64,000 nucleotides of DNA from an uncultured Thermomicrobia bacterium. Its GTDB lineage: Bacteria > Chloroflexota > Chloroflexia > Thermomicrobiales > JALYUS01. Both the position numbers and the translations under genes were made by a program. The DNA is taken from the NCBI GenBank assembly GCA_937968015.1, contig CALBSO010000120.1, positions 18,346 through 82,345 of the forward strand, given 5' to 3'. The notes below the pieces were generated by a model. That model was not told where the DNA came from. It searched no databases and saw only the letters and a program-made list of their open reading frames with translations. Shown in pieces: positions 1 through 8,953 of this stretch. Every line of letters begins with the position of its first letter. Positions within the stretch are counted from its first letter, which is position 1.

Positions 1-101
1 ATGATCTTGTGTGCTCCGCCGCAGAATGGGCGACTCGCTGCGGTGGGGGCATATCTCATGTCAAATACAAGGCAGGGTGTTACTGGCGGAACAAGTAACG
101 C

Positions 102-2150
102 TCAATCTCCCAGTGCCTTGAGGAGAGCGTCCCTCACATCGGCATAAAATTGCACGCTTACCTTCGTGGCCATCTCATCTGAGAGGTCGGCGAGTTGCCG
201 TCGCGCCGACACCGGCAGGAGCAGTGTCACCGCCCCTTTTTCGACCGCCAGTTCCGCGATGTCCACCGCGTTGTACACCGGCTCGATCGTCCCGCCGAGG
301 TTGAGGCCGCCGACCGCGATGAGGCCACCCTTGAGGCTTTTGCCGAGCATCGCACTGCAAAGGGCGAGGAGCACGGGCAAGCCCATGAATGCGCCGGTAC
401 GGGCGGCACCGAAGGCGCGAAGCTGCATGCTGAATTCGCGCTGGCGCGGGTCATGGTCGCCTACAAGGTCTCGGGCGCGGCCGTAGAGATTCTGCTTGGC
501 GTACTCGACGCTCTCCCGGAAGGGTTGCGGAGTTGGCTGGTTGAGAATACGGACTCCCGACCCCGGTGCGTCTGTCACATCAACGCGATAAAGCCCCGCA
601 GGCTCATCGCCGCTCCCCGGCCCGATCGCCCATGCCTGGCCCGGCGGCAGCGGATCGGCGCCGATGCGATCCTCGCTCTGCAACTCCGGCGTGGTGACGA
701 ACTGCTCTACGCCCTCTTCCCCCATCTGGTAGCTGAAGTGGGTGTTGCGGAACTCCGCAGCGCCGACGCGCTTCTGCTGCTCCTTGACGCGCCGCCGACA
801 CTCCAATGCGAGGCGCACCGCCCATTCGAGGTCCTCGTCCGCGACGGGCGCACCGCCCGGCTGGAGCAGCTTCAGCAGCCCGCTCACCGTGCGCTGCACC
901 GCCGTCGCGTCGCGACCGCTTAAGGCGCCCCCGAATGTCACGCGCTCGCCCAGGGTCCGCACGCGGCTCTCGCGGCGCAGGCGGCTCCAGCACTCGGACA
1001 GAAAATCGCTCACGAGGCCGAAGTGGTCGGTGAAGAGCGCCGCATTCATCTTCGGCACGTCCCAGCCGGGCAGATAGGCGTGGATGCGATCCATGAATGC
1101 CGTGTCGTCGCGCATCTCGGGGGGCAGGGCGCCGAGGAGATGGCCGACGCGCTGCTGATGCTCTACGTCCACATCGAAGTTGCCGACGAGCACGATGCCG
1201 CCGTCCGCACGGATGTTCTCGCGCCCCCGGCTGAACTCACCCGATTCCATGTATCCCTTCATGATGTTCACGCCGTCCTTCTGATCGAAGGAGACGCCGG
1301 AGACCTCATCGAAGCAGACGACATCGTACTGGCAGACCAATCCGCGCTGCCCGTTCGCGTTGTTCACGAACATGCGGGCCACCGTCGCCTTCCCGCCGGA
1401 GATGAGGTGGGAATAGGGCGACACCTGCTGATAGAGGTGCGACTTGCCCGTGCCGCGCGGGCCGAGTTCCACCAGGTTGTAGTTGCGCTCCACGAACGGC
1501 ACCATCCGCAGGAGCAGCACGTCCTGCGCCCGCTGGGAGAGCATCTCGGGCTCGAAGCCGACGCTGCGGAGGAGGAAGTGTTTCCATTCGGCGGTCGTGA
1601 ATGCTGCCCGCCCCACCGCTAGGTCGTCTAGCACGTCGCGCTTTGAGAGCTGGATGGGGCGCAGGGCGGCGATCGCGAACGGGCGTCCATTCTTCTCCTG
1701 TGCAATGGCGGCGTCGTACTCCAGTGTGAGGTCGGCGTAGAAGCCACCCGTCAGCATCCGCTGGTTGTCACTCACGATCCCGTCGGCGATGCGGACATCG
1801 GTGAGGCGGAGGCCCGGCAGCGTCGCGACGTACGAGTCCGTATCCGTGTCGAGTTTCGCGGTAATCAGGTCGATGACCTTCACAGTGCCGTTCTCGCGGG
1901 CGCGGGCCTTGAAAAGCTCCTCCTCGCCCGCCCGCACGGTCCGCTCCCGCATCTGCAACTCGACAATGGCGAGCCCCTCAGCAATCTCGTCCGGGTCTAT
2001 GCTGGCGCAATAGCGACCGAGCAGGAACTCGCCCACGTAGGTCGGCACGGGATATTGCCCTTTGAAGCGGCGCGCGAGGTCCTTGCGGACGATGAAGCCA
2101 TCGAACGCATCGGCAGCCTTCCGATCGAGCACGTCGAGATCGATCTGCAT
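102..2150 (-). CDS. brxL: BrxL, AAA+ Lon-like BREX protein
   Basis: BREX effector-type AAA+ protein of 682 aa. Visible motifs are Walker A GPRGTGKS (about residues 230-237) and Walker B VVCFDEV (about 276-282), followed by a Lon-protease-like C-terminal domain (about 590-682, core GGLIAVGGLNLGGTIEP). In known BREX-1 systems BrxL is an ATP-dependent DNA-binding ring needed for phage restriction. By hand alignment the Lon catalytic Ser (PSAG) and Lys positions are not conserved here, so peptidase activity is doubtful. The reading frame is open further upstream, but I start at the ATG two bases after the pglZ stop, which has a GGGGAG ribosome site. It is the last gene of the BREX operon. Confidence 0.9.
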   Translation of the reverse strand: MQIDLDVLDRKAADAFDGFIVRKDLARRFKGQYPVPTYVGEFLLGRYCASIDPDEIAEGLAIVELQMRERTVRAGEEELFKARARENGTVKVIDLITAKLDTDTDSYVATLPGLRLTDVRIADGIVSDNQRMLTGGFYADLTLEYDAAIAQEKNGRPFAIAALRPIQLSKRDVLDDLAVGRAAFTTAEWKHFLLRSVGFEPEMLSQRAQDVLLLRMVPFVERNYNLVELGPRGTGKSHLYQQVSPYSHLISGGKATVARMFVNNANGQRGLVCQYDVVCFDEVSGVSFDQKDGVNIMKGYMESGEFSRGRENIRADGGIVLVGNFDVDVEHQQRVGHLLGALPPEMRDDTAFMDRIHAYLPGWDVPKMNAALFTDHFGLVSDFLSECWSRLRRESRVRTLGERVTFGGALSGRDATAVQRTVSGLLKLLQPGGAPVADEDLEWAVRLALECRRRVKEQQKRVGAAEFRNTHFSYQMGEEGVEQFVTTPELQSEDRIGADPLPPGQAWAIGPGSGDEPAGLYRVDVTDAPGSGVRILNQPTPQPFRESVEYAKQNLYGRARDLVGDHDPRQREFSMQLRAFGAARTGAFMGLPVLLALCSAMLGKSLKGGLIAVGGLNLGGTIEPVYNAVDIAELAVEKGAVTLLLPVSARRQLADLSDEMATKVSVQFYADVRDALLKALGD

Positions 2151-2151
2151 A

Positions 2152-4467
2152 TTACTCCCCGCCGATCGTGGTAAGGCGCTGCGCCAGCACGCGCCCCTGC
2201 ATATCGAGCACGACGACCTGCGCGGCGCTCCCCTCATCGTCGGGATTCAGGACGATGAGCGATACCGCGCCATCGTCCTGAATCCCCTTCACTTCGCTGA
2301 CCCGTGAGGTCGCCGGATCTCCCGGCTTCGTCCTGATGTCCACGCGGCAACCGGAGAGCGTGCCGGCGAGGCGGACGCGGACGCGGAGTCGGCGCCACTC
2401 GACGCTTTCGATCTTCGCGGGAGCGGCCGCACCAGTCGATGCTCGCACGGTGATGACGGGCACCACGCATTCCTGCGGACTCAGCCCGCCGTGTTCGTAC
2501 TCCTTTCCCGCCTCGAAGCAGGAGATGCCGGGCGCAACCGCGACGCGCACGTCGGTGTCCCAATGCCAGGATACCGTCTGCCCGTCGTATGAGGCCCCGG
2601 CCTTGAGGCGCGCGCACCGCCCCTTCTTCTCGTCCGTGATACTGACGGGCAATTCCGCTTTGGGCAAGCCACCGGGGAGAAGCAACCACCCGTGATCGGT
2701 GACGACGCGCACCTCCCGCCAGCCCGCATCGAGCAGCGCGGCGATCCGGTCCGCGAGTTCGCGTATTTCCTCCCGCACGCGGCGCGCGAGCTTCCACCCT
2801 TGCCCGTGTCCATACGAGTCGAGCGACCCACTCTCCGTCCATGCCGCCCCGGAACCGGCGCCGGCATCGTCCCCCCGCAGGACCGTGAACCCCGCGTTCG
2901 CGAGCAGGCCGCGCAAGATCTCCACATTCACCTTCTGCCCCGTCGCCGCCACGGTGAGATCGAAACCGATGCCGGGGCCGAGCAACCCCGCGACGGGAGA
3001 GAGAGCAGGCTTGGCGGTGGGTGTCACCGTCGGGAGGGCGGCGAGGTGCGGGGTGATGCCGGCGATGTAGCCGCGTGCGCTGAGATGGGCGACGAGCCGC
3101 TCCCCCACGTCGTAGCGCAGGCCGTCCGCGAAGAGGAGGCAGACACCCGGTTCAGGAGGCGTGACGGCACGCGGGGGCGATGTGTACCGGCTCGTGCCTT
3201 CCCCGACCGCCGTCGCGAACGCCTCCGCAGCGTCTCGCATCCAGACATGCGAGAGGGTATGCACGGCATGCTTCACCACCGCGACGTCGTCCGCGCTCGT
3301 GACGGCGGCGAGCGCATCGAGCGCGGCGGCGTCCGCCTCCCACCCGCCCCCCGCGTACGCCGCGACGATCCCCGCGATGTCGCCGCCCGGCAGCGGTGCG
3401 GCAGTGGCGCGGGCGAGCGATGCCAGTGCCGCGAGCGCGACCGCGAGGGGCGCCTGCCCGAGTTGCGCCCAGACCCATCCCCGACGGGGGGCGTGTTCCG
3501 CCTCCAACGCCAGCACCACGAGCCGTGCTTCCCCCGGCATCTCGGGGCGTACGTCCGCGAGAGCAGCGCGCAGCAGCGCTTCCGCCTCGTCATTCTCCTG
3601 TGGCCACGCTCCGGAGGCGTCCGACAGGGTGCCGGATAATGGGCGGGGCGCGCGGCGGAGACTCGTTGGCACGCCGGGATAGGCGGCGGGTGAGTCCGCA
3701 AACCGTTCCCAGACCGCCTCCCATGCGTCATTCCGTCCGGCAAGGAGGGTGGCGGCGGTGAGCGGTCCGTCACGCTCCGGGTCGAAATGGTAATCCTCCT
3801 GGCAGATGGCCGCGAACGCGGCCCATGTGGCATCCGGCAGCGCGGCATGCGTGGCAACGGGATCGCTCAGCCATTGGAGCAGCGTGCGCACACTATCCGG
3901 AAGGAGCAACTCGCGCAGCCATGCGGCCCGCAGCGGTGCGGCGGCGCGGATGCGGGTGACCGGCAGTTCCGCGAGGGCGAGAAGGGCGGGCGGGAGCATC
4001 GCCTGGGTCGGGCCGTCGCGCAGCACCTCGATGCCGAGGCCGCCCTCACCGTTCGTCAGGAAGGAGAGGATCGTCCAGTCCCGCTGCCCCTGCGGCTGGT
4101 TCCAGATCGTCCCCCGGTATTGCAATTCGGCGAGGGGCTGGAGCGTGTGCGGCGCCGTCTCGACCGCCTTGAGGTCCTGCTTGCCGATACCGGGGAGATA
4201 GAGCACGGGCGTCGCGTCATCCGGCCAGTACTCCGTATCGGGCAGCGTACGGGCGATCATGCAACGCAGCCAGATAGCGGGGCCGGTGCGCGCCTCCGGG
4301 GCGTAGGAACCGAGCGTGAGCAGTTCCGGCATCGCCGCGCGCAGGCGGGGGACGAGCGGCTCCCATTGGCACTTCTCGTCCGTCCACAGCACGCAGGCGG
4401 GCGGCGCTTGGTCGTATTTCACGTAGTCCGCCGCTCGCCGCAGCGCCGCGACGAGGGCATCCCGCAT
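2152..4467 (-). CDS. pglZ: PglZ, alkaline-phosphatase-superfamily BREX protein
   Basis: BREX core protein of about 771 aa. The alkaline-phosphatase-fold metal motifs are visible: FADGLRYDVG near residue 445, VVTDHGWLL near 588 and EYEHGG near 654. The N-terminus (MRDALVAALRRAADYV, then CVLWTDEKCQWEPLVPRL) has the usual PglZ look. Upstream in-frame TTG (4515) and GTG (4488) starts also exist. I prefer ATG 4467 because the homologous part begins there and GGTGG lies seven bases upstream. The TTG lies in the T-tract of a terminator-like hairpin. PglZ is required for BREX modification and restriction; its biochemical role remains uncertain. It is followed directly by brxL. Confidence 0.9.
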   Translation of the reverse strand: MRDALVAALRRAADYVKYDQAPPACVLWTDEKCQWEPLVPRLRAAMPELLTLGSYAPEARTGPAIWLRCMIARTLPDTEYWPDDATPVLYLPGIGKQDLKAVETAPHTLQPLAELQYRGTIWNQPQGQRDWTILSFLTNGEGGLGIEVLRDGPTQAMLPPALLALAELPVTRIRAAAPLRAAWLRELLLPDSVRTLLQWLSDPVATHAALPDATWAAFAAICQEDYHFDPERDGPLTAATLLAGRNDAWEAVWERFADSPAAYPGVPTSLRRAPRPLSGTLSDASGAWPQENDEAEALLRAALADVRPEMPGEARLVVLALEAEHAPRRGWVWAQLGQAPLAVALAALASLARATAAPLPGGDIAGIVAAYAGGGWEADAAALDALAAVTSADDVAVVKHAVHTLSHVWMRDAAEAFATAVGEGTSRYTSPPRAVTPPEPGVCLLFADGLRYDVGERLVAHLSARGYIAGITPHLAALPTVTPTAKPALSPVAGLLGPGIGFDLTVAATGQKVNVEILRGLLANAGFTVLRGDDAGAGSGAAWTESGSLDSYGHGQGWKLARRVREEIRELADRIAALLDAGWREVRVVTDHGWLLLPGGLPKAELPVSITDEKKGRCARLKAGASYDGQTVSWHWDTDVRVAVAPGISCFEAGKEYEHGGLSPQECVVPVITVRASTGAAAPAKIESVEWRRLRVRVRLAGTLSGCRVDIRTKPGDPATSRVSEVKGIQDDGAVSLIVLNPDDEGSAAQVVVLDMQGRVLAQRLTTIGGE

Positions 4468-4510
4468 CGTTTCGCCACCGTCGATCACGCGGCACCATCC
4501 CTCCCCCACA

Positions 4511-4541
4511 AACAAAAGGGCCGGGCCATGCGACCCGGCCC
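4511..4541 (-). terminator. Rho-independent terminator-like hairpin inside the BREX operon
   Basis: On the minus strand GGGCCGGG (4534-4541) and CCCGGCCC (4518-4525) form a perfect 8-bp GC stem with an eight-base loop, followed by TTTTGTT. It lies between the small gene ending at 4559 and pglZ. It would reduce read-through from the brxB promoter into pglZ-brxL unless pglZ has its own promoter. Confidence 0.6.
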
Positions 4542-4558
4542 CTCGACTGCGCGGCGAT

Positions 4559-4798
4559 TCAGCGGCGAAGGCCGGCGGCCCGCTTCCCGGACGCCGGGGC
4601 GGTCGCCCGCTCTTGCTGCCGAGCGGCAGCGGGCATCACTGCGTCCTTGAAGACGGGGTGCGTCGAAGAGACGAGCGACATCGCCTCCTGCTCGGTCGCG
4701 CCCGTCTCGCGCATGTAGTAGGCGATCGCCTCCTGCCTGCTCATCGCGAGCACCGCACGGTGGTCAACACGAACTTTTGTGGCCATGTTCATCGCCAT
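4559..4798 (-). CDS. Small BREX-operon protein of unknown function
   Basis: A 79-aa protein I do not recognise. It has a predicted helical middle (SRQEAIAYYMRETGATEQEA) and a charged, Ala-rich tail. The ATG at 4798 overlaps the end of the metallopeptidase gene by ten bases and GTAGG precedes it, suggesting translational coupling. A second ATG (4786) is possible. It lies between the metallopeptidase and pglZ, immediately before the hairpin at 4511-4541. It could be a partner or inhibitor of the peptidase, but that is only inference from position. Confidence 0.6.
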   Translation of the reverse strand: MAMNMATKVRVDHRAVLAMSRQEAIAYYMRETGATEQEAMSLVSSTHPVFKDAVMPAAARQQERATAPASGKRAAGLRR

Positions 4799-5508
4799 CC
4801 TACGAGACGCATCAGATCGTCAATCGCGGCATGCACGGGCAGAAAATCGTCTTCGTCCCAGTGTAGCACCACGCTCTCGCCGACGCGAACCTGCATGAAC
4901 TGCTCCATCAGCCGCGCGTCGCCGCTCTCACGGACAATATACTGCACGTAGCTGCGGGCGAACAGCTCCCGCCATGCGCCGGCGTAGCGCACCAGGTCAA
5001 CGTCCACGGGACGTTCGACGATGGTGCCGTTCCCGAGTATCACCTCCTCGAAACAAACGAGCCGCGACTGGCCATTGGCATCCGTGACGCGGTACTGCGG
5101 CAGGGAGCGCAAAGAGCGTAGGCGCGCGCACACCCGCGTCTGCGAGACCACGTCCCGCCATTGCTGCAAGAGCGGGCTGGCCTCGGACGCCCACTGATCG
5201 GCGGGGAGAGCGAAACCGCGATCGTCGAGAAAGTGCCCGATCTCATGGATGCAGACAACCCACGGGAACCCGCACCCGCGCCACAACTCGATCACCGGCA
5301 CCGTCTCCCCAATGCCGGGCCAGTATTGCCCCTGTGTGTCGCCACCCGGCGGATCGGCGAGCGGACGCACCGCGATGGTCGGGAGGTTGCCGTCGCGATG
5401 GACCGCATCAATGAGCCGGAGCGCGGGCCGGACGGTGCGCGAGAATGCCCCGAAGCGAGGCGGACGCACCGCACGGCTTACGCGCCTCCGTCTAGGGGGG
5501 CGGGGCAT
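4789..5508 (-). CDS. Zincin-like metallopeptidase embedded in BREX operon
   Basis: A 239-aa protein with a zinc-peptidase signature HEIGH (residues 88-92). About 95 residues later the segment ELFARSYVQYI could supply the third, Glu, zinc ligand, as in several zincin families of mobile elements. No signal peptide or membrane segment is seen, so it should be cytoplasmic. GGGAG precedes the ATG by five bases. It follows pglX by 29 bases and overlaps the next small gene, so it is co-transcribed with the BREX core. A peptidase is not one of the standard six BREX-1 proteins. The substrate is unknown; a phage protein or a BREX subunit are both possible. Confidence 0.7.
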   Translation of the reverse strand: MPRPPRRRRVSRAVRPPRFGAFSRTVRPALRLIDAVHRDGNLPTIAVRPLADPPGGDTQGQYWPGIGETVPVIELWRGCGFPWVVCIHEIGHFLDDRGFALPADQWASEASPLLQQWRDVVSQTRVCARLRSLRSLPQYRVTDANGQSRLVCFEEVILGNGTIVERPVDVDLVRYAGAWRELFARSYVQYIVRESGDARLMEQFMQVRVGESVVLHWDEDDFLPVHAAIDDLMRLVGWR

Positions 5509-5537
5509 GTGTCTCCCGGCGCAATTGCGGAGGGCGA

Positions 5538-8500
5538 TTAATCATTGCCATCCCCCTCCACGGCGACGAGTTCGAGCGCCCGCGCCGGGCGTGCGGGGAG
5601 AGGCGCCGGCTTCGCGGCAACGGGGACCGGGTTCGCCGCCGCATGCTCCCGACGGGCTGCTTCCTTCTCGGCGCGGGTAAAGTGGAAGTCGTTATGCCGC
5701 TCGTTCGCCTTGCGGCCCGTCTGTGGGTCGGCGTAGAACTGGAGCGACGGTGGGTTTTCGCCCCGGTCTTTCTTCCAGAAATTCTTCGCGAACGCGCCGT
5801 TCCGCAAGACACCCGCCTCGATGAACGGACGGATGTTCAGACGCACCCCGTCGTTCAGGTCCGGCTCCCAGCCGATCGGCTGCTCGTGCAGGGGCTTCCA
5901 GCGCACGAAGAGATCGTAGGGCGGCTCCCCCGCGATGATCTTCGCGAGCTTAGATTGCAGGGTGAGGGCGGCGGCGTGGCGGGCTTCCGCGCCCACCTCG
6001 CCCGCCTGCGCGGCGGCCCGCTGCCGTTCGAGCCAGTCCCCCAGATAGGTATAGGTCAGTTTCTCCAGCTTCTGGCGGTCAAGCAGGTGGTAATTGACGA
6101 GGGCAGAGAACCCATCCTTGCGCCCATCCCAGATCTGCCAGATGAAGGGACGATTGCCGAAGCGCACGCAGTGCCGCGACCAAAACACGTCGCGCAGCCA
6201 TGCTTCCAGCGACGCGCCGCCGAGCAATGCGCTCTGCTGTTCCGGGGTCCACGCCTCGCCGTACGCGGCGGCGAGCAGGGCGCGGAGCCGTTCGGCGGCG
6301 GGACGTTCCTGCCCGATGGCGGGGATGCAGGCGATGCCGTCCGCATCGGTGTGCGTACCACAGTCGTCGAGCGGCTGGTCAGGCCAGCGGTAGCCGAGCA
6401 GGCGCGCGACGGCGACCTGAAGCGGATCGGTGCTGGTGGCGATGCCACCACGGAAGAGCCACTGTGTCGGGTCGTCCGAATGTGGCTCCGGCAGCCCGTT
6501 CGGGTATCGCTCCGCCGCCACGCGCTGCCAACGTTCAAGATCAAAGGGTATCTTTACGAGTGTTGCTGTTGTGACTTTCAGTGACTGGTCAATTTGCCGT
6601 ACTGCCAAGTTATACTCTGGCGATGAACAAAAGGCCCATATCGCCGGAAGATACGAATTGTCGCGCGGAACGATAGCAGCAGTGTTAACGTCAAAGCAGT
6701 CGCCATCGAAGAGAGAAACGGATAAACTGCCAGTCATGCTAACTATTACTCCCCGCTTTCCCCATGCTGCTTGACCATCTTTCCGGGCACCCGGAAGTTC
6801 GAGTATTGGTCCTTTTCCTTCGCACCAATATAGCAAATTACTACGCCCGCCGTACATTTGTGTGCTAATAGTCGTTCCTTGATAGGGGATCCATTCTATA
6901 GAGGGCGACTCGAACTCCCAAAAACTCCTCTGCATTCGTGGGAAATCACCGGTAGCTAATCCATGTACCCCCACTGCGTATTGACTGAGCAAAGTGCTAG
7001 AAGAGACAGCAACAAGCGAAATGCGTGTATCTGGATTCTGTAATTGTGTTGCTTGTGGCACCGACTGTAATACGGCATTGCAGAGTAGATTAGCTTTTCC
7101 AGAGGTCGTCTTCGGGCCGGCAGCATCAATGCCATGCATAATCTGGATTTCCGAGGGGCAAGCATTTTCCAGTACAACGAGCGTGACATTCACCACTTCG
7201 CCCGTCACGGTCTCGAACGCACCGGGGCCAAGGCGGGCGACGGAGTGCCACGTTTGTTCCTTCAGCACCTTCTCACGCAGTTTCTTATACGAGCCGAGGA
7301 AGAGCCAGTTCTGTGGCGTGACGAGGGCATACGCGCCGTGCGGCAGGCAGAAATCGCGGCAGCGTTCGAGCATCGCCGTGGCGAGATCCGCCTTCGCATC
7401 CGCATACCGGGCCTCAATGAGCGTGCGAAGCCGTTCACTCTGCCGTCCGCGCGCGAGGAACGGCACATTCGAAGCGACAAGATGGTAGTGACGGAGCAGT
7501 AATCGCGCGGCTCGCACCGCACCCACCGCCGATTCGCCGAAGACGAGCGCGACAGGGTCTTCGGCGATGCTCGTGCGCTCCAGCAATGATTCCAGCTTTG
7601 GCTGCACTCGCGCCAGTACGTTCGCACCGCCGCCGAACTGCGTCTGCATATCTCGCCGCACCCCGATCAGGCTGCCCAGATCGGCCGCATCAAGGAAGAG
7701 ATCATGAAGGTCGCGCAATGCCCATTCGGCTTCTTCGTCCCCTTCCACCAGTCGTGTCCACCAGTTGCGCTGCAACTTCGCTGCGATACCAGAGCAGGCG
7801 ATGTTCGGCAGAGGCAGTTCGCGGTAGCCGCCCGATTTCCATGCCTCGAACGCGAGTGCGAACGCCGTGATCTGCACGCAGCGCGCGTCCAGTTCCAGCC
7901 CGAAGAGATTGTCGCGCAGCACGGCGTCCCCGGCTGCGGCTGCACCTAGACCCTCCTCACGCTCCCGCATCTGTCGCAGCATTATGAATGCGCGTTGCAG
8001 AAAATGGCCCGACCCTGCACACGGATCCATGATCGTCAGTTCCGCCGCGCGTACGGGCCAGTGAGGAAAGTCGCCGCAAATCGGCGCGCCGGCATCCGTC
8101 CTTCGGAGGTACGTGAACGTGGCGACGAGCGGGTCGTCCGGGTACCGTGTCGCCCACCACGCACCGAGGGTGTTGTGCAGCAGGAACTCGACCATGTACG
8201 GCTCACTGAAGAGCTGCGTCACGGGGGCGATCAGGCCGTTCTCGATCTTTGCGCCGCTCTCATTGATCTCCCGCTTCCGCTTCGCCTGCCAGAACTGGTA
8301 CACCCAGCCGAGGCTGTCCTCGGCGCGGAAGACGGCGGCTGGCACGGTGGCAAGCAACTCCTCCAGCCGCACGCGATCGTCCGGCGCGAAGCGGACTGAC
8401 AGCAGCGGATCGGTGGCGCGGAAAATGCCGGGGAGCATCCTTGCGGCATACTTCGCGGCGAGCATCCAGCCGTCCGGCTCGCCTTCCGCCCCCGCGAGTT

Positions 8501-8849
8501 CCGCGCACTGGGCGAGCGTGAGCGGCACGCCGTAGTCGGGGTGGATGAGCAGGTCATTCTCCGCGAGGAAGCGGGCGAAAAGCATCCGGTGCCACTGCTC
8601 GTAGGCGCACGCTTCCACGAGATCGCGCACGTCGCTCCGCGTTTCCAGCGCGGATGCACCGAGTTCCCGCGCCTTCATGCGCAGCCATTCGCGCAGGGCG
8701 CGATCCTCCGGTGGCATGTGCGGGAACGACTCGTCGCGCGTAACCGCGAGCCGCTGCAACGCCGCCCATGCCGCGTCTTCCGCCGCCGTCCGCGCCGCTT
8801 CGACCACGCGCTCCAATGTCCGCCGCAGGCCGCTCTCCAGTGTACCCAT
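5538..8849 (-). CDS. pglX: PglX, BREX adenine-specific DNA methyltransferase
   Basis: A 1,103-aa N6-adenine methyltransferase that marks host DNA in BREX. The AdoMet motif DPCAGSGHF is at about residues 275-283. The catalytic NPPY-type motif appears as NVPF near 461, followed by TPQNWLF. The C-terminal half (about 550-760) looks like the target-recognition domain, and the DNA encoding it (about 6560-7200) is clearly richer in A+T than its surroundings, a sign of exchange. The frame is open far upstream, but ATG 8849 has GGAGG six bases before it and starts the homologous sequence. It lies 104 bases after brxC. Confidence 0.93.
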   Translation of the reverse strand: MGTLESGLRRTLERVVEAARTAAEDAAWAALQRLAVTRDESFPHMPPEDRALREWLRMKARELGASALETRSDVRDLVEACAYEQWHRMLFARFLAENDLLIHPDYGVPLTLAQCAELAGAEGEPDGWMLAAKYAARMLPGIFRATDPLLSVRFAPDDRVRLEELLATVPAAVFRAEDSLGWVYQFWQAKRKREINESGAKIENGLIAPVTQLFSEPYMVEFLLHNTLGAWWATRYPDDPLVATFTYLRRTDAGAPICGDFPHWPVRAAELTIMDPCAGSGHFLQRAFIMLRQMREREEGLGAAAAGDAVLRDNLFGLELDARCVQITAFALAFEAWKSGGYRELPLPNIACSGIAAKLQRNWWTRLVEGDEEAEWALRDLHDLFLDAADLGSLIGVRRDMQTQFGGGANVLARVQPKLESLLERTSIAEDPVALVFGESAVGAVRAARLLLRHYHLVASNVPFLARGRQSERLRTLIEARYADAKADLATAMLERCRDFCLPHGAYALVTPQNWLFLGSYKKLREKVLKEQTWHSVARLGPGAFETVTGEVVNVTLVVLENACPSEIQIMHGIDAAGPKTTSGKANLLCNAVLQSVPQATQLQNPDTRISLVAVSSSTLLSQYAVGVHGLATGDFPRMQRSFWEFESPSIEWIPYQGTTISTQMYGGRSNLLYWCEGKGPILELPGARKDGQAAWGKRGVIVSMTGSLSVSLFDGDCFDVNTAAIVPRDNSYLPAIWAFCSSPEYNLAVRQIDQSLKVTTATLVKIPFDLERWQRVAAERYPNGLPEPHSDDPTQWLFRGGIATSTDPLQVAVARLLGYRWPDQPLDDCGTHTDADGIACIPAIGQERPAAERLRALLAAAYGEAWTPEQQSALLGGASLEAWLRDVFWSRHCVRFGNRPFIWQIWDGRKDGFSALVNYHLLDRQKLEKLTYTYLGDWLERQRAAAQAGEVGAEARHAAALTLQSKLAKIIAGEPPYDLFVRWKPLHEQPIGWEPDLNDGVRLNIRPFIEAGVLRNGAFAKNFWKKDRGENPPSLQFYADPQTGRKANERHNDFHFTRAEKEAARREHAAANPVPVAAKPAPLPARPARALELVAVEGDGND

Positions 8850-8953
8850 CACCCGCCTCCCCCGCTCGCTCCGGCCTGTAGGGGGTGCATTGTACGTATA
8901 GTATGGAATTAGTGGAAGTGGCACGGAGCCGATATCGCGTGGGGATGGGCAAT

